Below are positions 50,409-59,786 of a stretch of 64,000 nucleotides of DNA, piece after piece (the first letter of the stretch is position 1; each line of letters opens with the position of its first letter). The notes under the pieces are model-generated. The model did no database searches. It was given only the letters and a program-made list of their open reading frames with translations, and was not told where the DNA came from. Source of the DNA: Hippasteria phrygiana. Lineage: Eukaryota > Echinodermata > Asteroidea > Valvatida > Goniasteridae. The stretch lies in the NCBI GenBank assembly GCA_037893225.1, contig JAZGUH010000105.1, positions 1,550,001 to 1,614,000 on the forward strand, read 5' to 3'. A program made the translations under genes and the position numbers.

Positions 50409-51418
50409 CTTCCAAAAATGTAAGGCTCTCCGTTAGCCTTACAACGATATTCCTTTTTGGACCCCGTAACTCAATAGGATTTGCAATACGCTCTTGGGAG
50501 ATCAGTTACAATGTTCTAGAATTCCACTTTCCCAAACGTTAATCTCCCCAGAAGGTTATCCAATCCCTGCTACATATCTTTAAGACTTTTGCGGCACATT
50601 TGCAGAACATTGAAACGGACAATTTATTGAGTAATGGAGTTTTTACTCACCAACCGACATATTCAGCCGAGATGAACATGGCGTCGCACAGCTGACTAAT
50701 ACAGTCCACCAGACTGCGCATGCGCGTGGAGTTTTCGAAGAGATTTGGGGCTCGACCATTTTTTTAAGGGGGGTGGGTAAGGGTTGTGCTGGGTGGGCAT
50801 CCTAGAGACAAAAAACTGCAGGGGGAGCAATACTGCTTGCAAGCACGAGGCTATTATCCCCTTGTGATTTGTGTTGTTTCGACTGTTGCATCATCTAAAA
50901 ATAGCTACGTGGCTACCCGCCATGAAATTTAGACGTATGGGCATAACAAACATTGTCAGGCCAAGGAACAACACTAGGTATAATCGCGCTATTAATTAAT
51001 TGCATTCCACACATCACCGTCGCGTTGCGCGATGTAGACAAGATGCCCCCCTCCCCCCCTTAAAAAAATGGTCGAGCCCCAAATCTCTTTGAAAACTCCA
51101 CGCGCATGCGCAGTCTGGTGGACTGTATTAGTCAGCTGTGCGACGCCATGTTCATCTCGGCTGAATACGTCGGTTGGTGAGTAAAAACTCCATTACTCAA
51201 TAAATTGTCCGTTTCAATGTTCCGCAAATGTGCCGCAAAAGTCTTAAAGATATGTAGCAGGGATTGGATAACCTTCTGGGGAGATTAACGTTTGGGAAAG
51301 TGGAATTCTAGAACATTGTAACTGATCTCCCAAGAGCGTATTGCAAATCCCATTGAGTTACGGGGTCCAAAAAGGAATATCGTTGTAAGGCTAACGGAGA
51401 GCCTTACATTTTTGGAAG
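50409..51418. mobile_element. 1-kb fold-back element with long inverted ends
   Basis: Arms of about 370 bp are nearly identical (CTTCCAAAAATGTAAGGCTC and its complement; GCGCATGCGCGTGGAGTTTT versus its inverted copy). The central loop is about 250 bp. The 10-bp direct repeat GGTTTGTTTA flanks it at 50399-50408 and 51422-51431. A target repeat of about 10 bp with long inverted ends suggests a Mutator/Foldback type. No coding. Confidence 0.82.
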
Positions 51419-51431
51419 TAGGGTTTGTTTA

Positions 51432-52192
51432 TCCAATTTCTGTCTCACAATTCCATGCGCGCCCAAGACATCAAATTGGCTTAGGTAAAACGGCAACACC
51501 GGTTCACGGTGACTTTGGTTCCAAAATAAAAGTTTGACCATCAAGCCATTACTCCAATGCCTCGTCCACAAAAACAAAATATGAGTCGAATTGTGTCTCA
51601 ATGGAAGACTTGGCTTTCCGTTTGAAGCACAGACGGTCGAGTTGTCCCACTGGGCGACAGTCCCAAGTGGATGGAGTTGGCAAACGGTGGCCCCAAACGG
51701 TCGACAAATCGAGTTGTCCGAGCCCCGTGCCGTGGTGTGTAAGCGGTAAGTTTACTTCAGACTCGACAGTCAGAGTCCTCATCGACATAACATTGACATG
51801 ATCGGTTTACCTACCTAGGTAATTACCTTAATCTTAAAGTTTTTTCATCGATATGACAGCAACAACAGCGTGCTTGAAACTCGACCAGACATCATGCCAG
51901 ACGCCAGAGTTGTTGAGCGCCCTCTATAGTTAGATCTAACGCAGAACTAAAAAAAAAAGTAATTCGGATCATCCTCGACTCCATGGGCGCGTGTGCGTTC
52001 CTTCACTAACCCCTGGCCGTGAGGAATACGTAAACGACGCTGACTGGCTATTCGAAATGAATATTTATGTACTGAAAGTGAACCGCGCGCGTAATCCGAA
52101 TGTTGAACGCCCTGTGTGTGCGCTCGCGCCCGCGTTAACATCCTGTTCGTCACGTCACATCAGCAAAACGACTCCGAGCACTTTTTCCATTA
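51432..52192. other. Intergenic, no gene seen
   Basis: Noncoding DNA with an imperfect self-similar patch (GTCGAGTTGTCCCACTGGGC and TCGAGTTGTCCGAGCCCCGT). Confidence 0.45.
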
Positions 52193-52798
52193 TTAAAGGG
52201 ACACATTGCTTTGGATTTTGCGATTTGGGCTATAAAACTGAAATGGATATGGTTGGGAAGCTTTTTTAAAAGTAGAATATAAAGATTCACATAACTATCC
52301 ATTCAAATTGCGTGGTTTTTGTTTAATTTCGTGACAAATAACGGTCCGCCATTTTGTAGAACCAAATTTTTGACTCCACAAAATGGCGGACTGTGTTCAC
52401 CAGTCGTATTTCCAGTCGCATCTGGTTGAAGTACGTTCTGTTGATCCATTTTGATGTGTGGCACGGCGCGCAGCACTGGCGATATGTGTCGCGAGGTAGA
52501 GAATTGTACCTGGCGAACATCTGATAGGTTCACAAGGCCACTGGCTGCGGCGCCAGCCTAAAGACTCTTACAGCGTATTTTGCGCATTATTTAGACGGTG
52601 GTATTTACTACTGGAAATAAGTCTATGTTTCGCGGGTCAGATGTCAGGGATCAGCGGCCAATATTTTGTTTTGTAATCACTACTCACTAATTACAACACA
52701 TTATACGTGTTTTTTTGCATGAACAACCCTTATAAAAGATAAGAAACATTTCCAAACAGCAAAATTTCATGACATTTGAAGGCAATGTGTCCCTTTAA
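52193..52798. mobile_element. TTAA-flanked MITE with AGGGACACATTGC ends
   Basis: TTAAAGGGACACATTGC faces GCAATGTGTCCCTTTAA, enclosing 606 bp. Internal GTGACAAATAACGGTCCGCC / AAATGGCGGACTGTG halves are inverted. TTAA duplication with AGGG ends is compatible with Kolobok. No transposase. Confidence 0.8.
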
Positions 52799-55010
52799 GA
52801 CAAGGCCACTAGTCTAGTCTTGGTGGCTACAATAAACGATATTGATTTTTTTCTGGTCAGAAAATACATGTATTTTATGTTTAAACAGAGATAGAAAGGG
52901 CACACATATTATAAATTCGAGTCGAGGCCGGAAATCAAAATTGTTCCAATCAATAGTAAATTTACTCATTTATCTAGTTCAAGAAAGCAGCTCATTCTCA
53001 ATGACAGTGTTTGCCGCCGCTGCAGAAGATGCATCGAAAGGTTTGACAAGTTTGCGAAAACAGCTGAGAAAAACATTTGGAAAATTACACAACTGACATC
53101 CGGCGATAATGGGCGGAAACGGTCATGACAGTCGTCATACTTTTCCTTCCTCCCGATCCCACCAGGCCGGCTGTTACTGCTACTCAGTGCAGTGTTAGAT
53201 TTAACGTCAGGCGGGAAAAACATTAGGCATCATTATTAATATTAGGAGCTAATCTCATCCTTCCAAAAGATTGATTCTACAAATAAAACCTTCCTACTAA
53301 AAACACTGCGTCGCGCGTTAAACACATGGACTGCAGTCCTAATTACCATATCCCACTATCACCGCGTTCGATTATTTACCCCGCGCTTACTCGTGCAAGC
53401 GCGAGCCCGTTCGATTTAGCTCTCGCGTGACTTGTCGCGCTTACTCGGGCCTGGCTCTACTAACCGACTCGCAGAGCGGGTTAGTCGGGTAAGTATCCCA
53501 TAAGGCCATGCTAAAAACATGGCTGCTATGCCGACGATGCGCCAGCGATGGGAAACTAATTCAAAACAGCGACAAATACGGACATTCGAAGGTAAACAAT
53601 AACGTCGGCCAACATGTCACAATTTGGTACAGTAATTTTTCAGTATAGACCTACTGATTTTGTAAAACATGGGCAGTGCAGGGACTCCGGTGAAATTGTT
53701 TGAGAAAGTCAATGTACAAGAGCAATTTCACCTGTGTACATATCATGTGTACGCCTACCCAGATTTTATGAACTTTGGATACAACCAAATCACATATTTC
53801 ATTTAAAAAAGAGATTTGGCATTATTGCTGTTATTTCTAAAGGAAACTTTTGATTTTATTACTTAGCCATGAAGGTGCATGAGTTGTCCCTATAATGTGC
53901 CGTTTCAGAAATTGTGTAAACTGGTGTGAGCTAATAACTAAGTATTACTCATTCATTGGACACACAAAATAATTAACAGGGTTTATCTTTTATACTGGGA
54001 AGAACTTGGCCATACATGTTCTTCCACTTCTGTTTACTGGAAGAAGGAAGGGGAGAGGAGGCCGTATCAGTTTCAGTGAGTCTTCAGGAGCATTCAATGG
54101 ACTTCCAGAGAGTAAGTACTGTAGGAGTGTAGCTAAATCTTACATTATTTAATTAAACGAACGGTTCACACTCTAAAATTAAGGCCTGGAACAAAGCATC
54201 AACTTTAAGACCTTCATTATGAAACCTTTTGACCCCGGTCAAAATACTTTTTTTTAATGCAAGTCGCCCGTCACAAGACAAATATGACCGGCATAATACT
54301 GTGAATGATGCACTGCCATCAACTATATACATGTACAATTAAATATGCAAGTACAGTTTCAGCCATATGCACTAAAAATATGACAACTACAATGCTCTTT
54401 GAAGGTAGTGAAATTTTTGCTGGTAATTATGCCCACAACTTGTTCCTTTCTTAGCCTGCCCATGTACTCAGCTCCAGTTCAGGAACATTTACTTTTTCCA
54501 TGTCCTGCCCTGAGCAGCATTGTGAAGCACATTTAAGATCTACACACTCCCCAATATTTTTCAAATGCTAGTGCTAGTTTTTGCTGTAGATCTGTCATTC
54601 AGTTGAAATACTGTTTGTAGAGGTTGCTGTGCTAGCTTCACTGAATTTGCTCAGTTTGTTTCTATGTTGAAGTCTAAATCATTAAAATGCATAATGCCTA
54701 CATGGCTATAACACGTTTAGCAAAGAAATGTTTTTTTAAGTTGACTACTTCTTTGTTGTAAATAATTGGGGATTTGGTTTATGTACACAGTATTTATATT
54801 GCTTTTTTGTACTTCTTTAGGAAAACATGGACTTGGAACATGGTACTTGACCTTAAGTAAATCGGCCGCGCCTCAACCATCACCACAAGTCTTCGTGATC
54901 ATGGAGAGGAGGGCTATGCAACCATCCCACTTCTTAAAGCACTTGATGTATGTTTCAAGTCCTACTTTGTGTGTAGTCCACAGTATCAGGATTTGGCAAG
55001 GTGCTAACAC
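52799..55010. other. Intergenic, no gene seen
   Basis: 53380-53500 is GC-rich with CGCGCTTACTCG words that recur within 80 bp. The rest is AT-rich. Short frames (for example 54766-55032) show no recognisable family. Confidence 0.45.
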
Positions 55011-55165
55011 AGGATGTGATCTTGGAATTTAACGACTTAATCCTGGATGTGATTTCTGGCTCGGATGTGATTTTAGTGGTGTGGATGTGATATTGGCTAA
55101 TCCCTACCAAAATCACATCCAGGCGAGTCACCTTTCCATTTTTGTAGAGAAATCACATCCAGGCC
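55011..55165. repeat. Cluster of GGATGTGATTT words in both orientations
   Basis: GGATGTGAT occurs four times on the + strand (55012-55095), followed by its complement ATCACATCC twice (55109-55160). The two sets face each other and could pair. It lies about 150 bp from the 3' end of the transposase frame and could be its subterminal repeats. Confidence 0.6.
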
Positions 55166-55319
55166 ATTCACAGTGATAGCAGGGCACCAGCAAATTTAAA
55201 GAGATCGTCGTTTCAGAATTTTTCAAAAAACGTTTGGACAGCGAAGTGTTTTCAGGCATTTTGTGTGTCCAAACTTTTGTTCTAACAATTTGTTCATCTT
55301 CTTTTCGATTCTGCGGCGC

Positions 55320-56198
55320 TTATCCCCCGAGAAAAATCGTCGAACCTTGTGCGCAGTTGGAATACCGAACTGGCTTATTCTGCCTTGTTTTGACATATTG
55401 TGTCATATCTGCACAGAGAAATAGGAGTTTGTACTTAAACCTACGTGTAGAAAATATAGCTTGATGATGTGCACAATCCCTTTCAATGTTGTAATAATCA
55501 AATTCGACACAGTGAATGTCGTGGTGGTGAACAAATTTACTCATTTGAACTGATGCATTTCTTGGAATGACACATTTTCTAAAGTTAAGCAGCATAAAGC
55601 AAACAAATGCTACATCTGATGCCAGAATAATTTTGTCTCGGTCTGATTGAGTGGCTTTGTCAGTACTTTGTAGGTTTCCAAGTCCAATAATTTTCTCAAC
55701 ATGAGCCCATGTCTTCCTGTCCTTTATGCCATTTTTTCCTGACATTCTATTCTTTTTCCGGAAGAATGCTGGAATGTTTACAATGACATCTGCTGGTGCA
55801 AACATGTCCTGGATATCAAATCCCCTGTCTACCATAAGGGAGTCTCCTGAGTCTGTTCTCCTTGTCAGTCCACTGCGTTCTACTATTTGTCGGTCAATAT
55901 GGTGGAGCCTCCATATAGCACAAGACACGTAGCTAACCAGGCCTCCTGGAGTCACTCCAACCACTGACTTTGCTGTATTGCGATTTTTGTAAGTAGAAAA
56001 AGTGGCTTGCTGAGCAGCAGGGGCTTTTGGTTTCTTAATAGGGAACTCAAAGCCATCAAGGATAGCCCGTGCATGGTGGAAAACGTGCTCTAAAAACTTA
56101 CACAGTCCCTGCTGGGCCATATTATTCACTTGAAGGCTCATAAACCGGATCCAGATTACAAAGATACTGTACACTTCTGACTCGCTTATCTTGAACAT
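55320..56198 (-). CDS. DDE transposase of the ISL2EU/Harbinger-like (DDE_Tnp_4) type
   Basis: The 292-residue frame starts MFKISESEVYSIFVIWIRFM, matching the helix-turn-helix block that precedes the catalytic core in this group. The catalytic set is visible: ILDGFEF (Asp48), DSLMVDRGF (Asp124) and HVEKIIG (Glu168), with FSTYKNRNTAKSVVGVTPGG between the first two. The stretch at residues 24-45 is shorter and less similar than usual, and the DNA-binding N-terminus is missing. The last 75 residues, from about SVQMSKFVHH, do not resemble the family and may be read-through into flanking DNA. The open frame and intact triad suggest relative youth, but it is probably a truncated gene. Confidence 0.8.
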   Translation of the reverse strand: MFKISESEVYSIFVIWIRFMSLQVNNMAQQGLCKFLEHVFHHARAILDGFEFPIKKPKAPAAQQATFSTYKNRNTAKSVVGVTPGGLVSYVSCAIWRLHHIDRQIVERSGLTRRTDSGDSLMVDRGFDIQDMFAPADVIVNIPAFFRKKNRMSGKNGIKDRKTWAHVEKIIGLGNLQSTDKATQSDRDKIILASDVAFVCFMLLNFRKCVIPRNASVQMSKFVHHHDIHCVEFDYYNIERDCAHHQAIFSTRRFKYKLLFLCADMTQYVKTRQNKPVRYSNCAQGSTIFLGG

Positions 56199-56387
56199 AC
56201 GACTAGTTTCATGCTACTTCGCTGCGCTCATAAGCATGAAAAACAGTTTATTTCTAATGAACACAGAATGAGAAGAAAACACAGACATTTTGAATCTCAG
56301 AAGTTTTATTAAAGCATGGGAAAGGGATCGTCACATTCTGGCTGAGTGTTTTACTCCATTATCTTTTTTCTTTTTTTAAACACTATA

Positions 56388-56418
56388 ATAATTATAATAA
56401 TAATAATAATAATAATAA
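56388..56418. repeat. (AAT)n microsatellite
   Basis: A run of TAATAATAATAATAATAATA, immediately before the Penelope-like fragment. Confidence 0.95.
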
Positions 56419-56521
56419 TTATATATCGCAGCATCCCCACATTTGTTATTCTACACTTCCTCCGCTGCGAACTTGCTCATTTAATCTCCAAGCTTCATCT
56501 ACGTCAACGTCTTTTGGATAG

Positions 56522-57463
56522 CTTGCCGATTCTACAAGTTCTGTTATCCAGACGTCACTTGAGCTTGCCACTGCTGTCTACACCAAAACAAGATTCAGCA
56601 GCCACAAGAAATTCATCAGTACGTGCCTGCATCGTAAGCTGATCCCAGGTGGGTTTGAGTTGAACTTTCATCCATCCGACCTCACCCCTGGTGAAAACTC
56701 TTATCGCGAAAATGTGCATCGCATCTTGACCTCGTCTTCCCGTAAATTAATGAGGTGTACATTAGACAGTATGCATGCTAGAATTCGCACTCTCAATGAC
56801 AAGATTAGTAGTGCTCGTCGTAAACTGTATTCCGTTACATCAGGCCAACATGCCTATTTGATTCGTGGAATTATTCACGACCTCAACTCTGAGCTGCACA
56901 TAGAGTTAAGTGCTGTCAAGAACAAAAAACTGCAGTCCATGAGCCCAGATTCCACCCAACCCACCCATGATCATCCGCATCCAGAATCTAACAAGGAACA
57001 TTTGGTTGTTACCATCCCCTCGGATCTACCCTTGACCGACGCCCAACTATCTGTTCTTCAACGGGGTTTGAACTTTGTCCCTCTCAACGCGTTCAATGAT
57101 GAGTTTTCTACTCGACGAGATATTGAAATGTTCTATAGACGTCTGCGCCTTAAAGCCTACTTCCACGACAAAGAGGTTAGTTCTTCCACTGTTACTCATC
57201 ATGATGATACCCTCACTGCCAGTACCATTGATGGACTAGTCCCCAAATCATCTAACTGGTGTCCACCTACTGGCCTCAATAAGTCCCTCGACCGAGTTAT
57301 TGACAATTGTCGCGCTGACGTTTGTCGCCTCAATTGTAACACCCGTTGCACCAGGTCCAATATCTCTTCTGCAGAACGCTTTTCTGTAGAGCCTCTTGGT
57401 ATGTTGGGGCAGCTTCCTCGAATGCATCCTTGGATGAAGAGATATTTGACAGGCGTTTGTTGA
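56522..57463 (+). pseudogene. Penelope-like element, N-terminal region
   Basis: The frame is open from just after a TAG at 56519-56521. It includes SSHKKFISTCLHRKLIPGGF upstream of the first Met (56660), a basic helical region, then VTIPSDLPLTDAQLSVLQRG, LNFVPLNAFNDEF and MFYRRLRLKAYFHD. The series 'Ls..ql.lL.rGLnFvP' followed by 'F.RrLrLkayF' is the conserved pre-RT block of Penelope-like retroelements. It stops at TGA after a degenerate NISSAER block, before any reverse-transcriptase motif. Confidence 0.78.
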
Positions 57464-57479
57464 TTCCCTCTGGTATCTG

Positions 57480-57715
57480 CTTGGTATCTGCTAATACCAG
57501 TTATCATACAAACCGAGTGAAAAGAAAAGAAAGAAGACCAGAAAACGAGAAGTCACGTGGTACAACCCTCCATACAACCAAAATGTACGAACCAAATTGG
57601 AAAGAAATTCCTCCAAATCATCGATAAATGCTTCCCCAAGGAACATAAACTCAACAAGATACTGAACCGGAATACGGTTAAATTGTACAGCTGTATGCCA
57701 AACATTCTAAATCTA
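57480..57715 (+). pseudogene. Penelope-like element, post-RT region, frameshifted
   Basis: One frame gives TRKREVTWYNPPYNQNV-like text near 57540-57600. After a frameshift, frame 2 gives IGKKFLQIIDKCFPKEHKLN and KILNRNTVKLYSCMPNI. In related retroelements this block follows the reverse transcriptase and precedes the GIY-YIG nuclease, neither of which is present. With 56522-57463 it looks like one element that has lost its core. Confidence 0.65.
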
Positions 57716-57719
57716 CGTG

Positions 57720-58350
57720 GCGGAGTGTTTTACAAGGAACATCTTTTTTATCAAGCTGCGCTGGTCCGATATCACATTCGATTCAGAATGGGCGTGGTAC
57801 GTGATTGAAGGGGAGAGGTGGTTAACCCTTATGGTGCCTTTTTGTGTTATGTCAGCACCCCCTATGTGGGAGTTTTCACGGGGAGAGAGAAGACAATTGC
57901 ATCAAGGGTGCTACCTTAATAGAGTACCGATCAGTCTGACGTCAGTTGTCATGACAACTGGTTCCAAACAAATGTAAATTTCGACTGTTCCTTTGTTAAC
58001 AGCCAGTCATGCAAACACATTGACAAAATAAAAGTATTCTGGCTCCAAACATTGCATTGACCGCACCACTTCGGTGCTCTATGCATGCCTAAAAATAGCA
58101 ACCAAAATTTGCGAAACCAATGCCAGAAACGGTCCCTCCACCTAAATGTCCACCTTTCTAAAAGAATTTCTGGATTGAAAATGAAAAAAAAAAGACGCCC
58201 CCATTAAATAACAAAAAATCAGTAGTATAGTAATTGCCGGTTCTATGTCATTTCCTGTTTTTTCACTTTTCTCTCTATTTTTTGCTGTGGGGTAATACAT
58301 CAAATTTAAAAAAAAACCAAAATGTTTAAAAATCGCCCAAACTTATTTTA
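57720..58350. other. Spacer holding the left boundary of the Polinton-like element
   Basis: No gene. Base composition shifts to A/T-rich at about 58170. A terminal inverted repeat cannot be recognised because the right end of the element is outside the window. Confidence 0.5.
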
Positions 58351-58472
58351 AAATTTTGCTGGGTACCTATACACCAAAATCAAGAAATTTTCCATATCCC
58401 ACAAGCATACGAAATTTCCGGGTGCAAATTCAGCGAAAAATCAAATTTTGCTGGGTACCTATACACCAAAAT
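58351..58472. repeat. 30-bp direct repeat, 92 bp apart
   Basis: Identical copies at 58351-58380 and 58443-58472 contain GCTGGGTACCTATACACC. They lie upstream of the small frame and the polymerase gene, in AT-rich DNA. A role as a regulatory or end-associated sequence is possible but unproven. Confidence 0.9.
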
Positions 58473-58499
58473 TTTCAAAAAATTAAAACAAATTTAAAA

Positions 58500-58622
58500 A
58501 TGAGCAACATGTCTAATTACGCATTAAATATCCGGGCGCCCGGGCGAAGAATTGTCGTAAGGCAAAAAACCCTCATCTCTACAGCGAACAAGCCTAAAAT
58601 AACATATGACAAAAAAAATTAA
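58500..58622 (+). CDS. Small basic protein of unknown function
   Basis: A 40-residue frame starts at MSNMSNYALNIR and contains APGRRIVVRQK, with five Lys and four Arg. It lies 45 bp before the polymerase start, in the same orientation. A longer frame opens at 58356 but its first part is low-complexity repeat translation, so the ATG at 58500 is the better start. I recognise no family. It could be a chance frame. Confidence 0.3.
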   Translation: MSNMSNYALNIRAPGRRIVVRQKTLISTANKPKITYDKKN

Positions 58623-58667
58623 ATTATTTTTTATTTTTTTATAAATATTATATTACCATTATAAAAG

Positions 58668-59786
58668 ATGGAAACACAACCCATGATTCGAGGATACAAT
58701 AAATGGAACAAAAAAGCTTTAAAAAGATATGTCGATAACTATGACTTAATTTTAGGAACACCAACAGGACCCCGTAATACGTATATCAGGCGAGATTATA
58801 TTCTAGCTATAAAAAAAGAAGAAGAAAAATTTTTAAATTTAAAAAAACGATCTATAGCTTCGTTAGCGCAACTCGCGCGCGATAAAAATTTACGAGTTAT
58901 TTCTTCGGGTAGAAATGGTCGAGCGATAAAAAAGGATTACGTCGAAGCTATACTAGGATTTAAGGAGCAAAATACTTTTCGAGAAGCAGACTTTCGAGAG
59001 ACTAGAAGATTTGAAAACAGTTATCGAAATTTGGAACTGATTCCGATTCTGTTTACCGACGATCCGGAGCAATTTTACAACACCCATACGTCGATGATAA
59101 AAAACAAAATCATCGCTGAATTAAGAGAAATAAAAACGATGAAACTACAGATCGCTATGAAAATAAAGTATGTAAAAAAATCAGGCGTTGAGACTACAAA
59201 ATCAACCGCTACTCATTTTAGTTATCAAAATCGAGTCTTAAACAAGAGCGAGATAGCTACGACTATCGGGAAACAATACGAAATGATATTATCTCAGATA
59301 GATAAATATACGAATGAAGGAAGTGGTTGGACTATAGATAAAATAGTCGCATTTTACATCAACATAAACAGAGTTAACCCTCTGGTAGGCGCTTCTTACG
59401 TAAAACTACCCGAATATTTAGCCAACAAACACGCAACCGTCAACATCAAAAATGAAGATCAAGAGTGTATAAGATGGTGTTTAAGAGCCGCACTAGGTAT
59501 ATATACCGATAGAGTTAAAAAACAATTAGCAACAAACCCAAAGTACCAATTTCGCGGCAATACTCCATCTACTTATAAAACCGATGACGGATTAAACTTC
59601 ACCAACATAGACTTCCCCACACCCATAAGTCAGATACCGAGAATAGAAAGACAAAACGATACAAGTATAAACGTGTTAGGATACGACGCAGACTGCAAAA
59701 ATAAAACCTATCCACAAGATAAAAGGGGCTTGATATATCCGCTATATTTATCTAAAAGACCATACGATTTAAAAACTATCAGTTAG
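58668..59786 (+). CDS. Protein-primed DNA polymerase B, N-terminal part up to an in-frame TAG
   Basis: 372 codons ending at TAG (59784-59786). The region carries the N-terminal block usual ahead of Polinton-type polymerases: SGWTIDKIVAFYINI, NPLVGASYVKLPEYLANKHA, VNIKNEDQECIRWCLRAALG, then NVLGYDADCKNKTYP and IYPLYLSKRPYDLKTI. Family relatives continue without a break into the next segment. Here the frame is unchanged across the TAG, so the two parts are one gene with a single nonsense codon, not two genes. The start is the first ATG after a strongly AT-rich leader. Confidence 0.85.
   Translation: METQPMIRGYNKWNKKALKRYVDNYDLILGTPTGPRNTYIRRDYILAIKKEEEKFLNLKKRSIASLAQLARDKNLRVISSGRNGRAIKKDYVEAILGFKEQNTFREADFRETRRFENSYRNLELIPILFTDDPEQFYNTHTSMIKNKIIAELREIKTMKLQIAMKIKYVKKSGVETTKSTATHFSYQNRVLNKSEIATTIGKQYEMILSQIDKYTNEGSGWTIDKIVAFYININRVNPLVGASYVKLPEYLANKHATVNIKNEDQECIRWCLRAALGIYTDRVKKQLATNPKYQFRGNTPSTYKTDDGLNFTNIDFPTPISQIPRIERQNDTSINVLGYDADCKNKTYPQDKRGLIYPLYLSKRPYDLKTIS

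Noticed and set aside
57199..57507. A - strand frame of 102 residues
   Set aside because: It is antisense to the Penelope-like N-terminal coding region.
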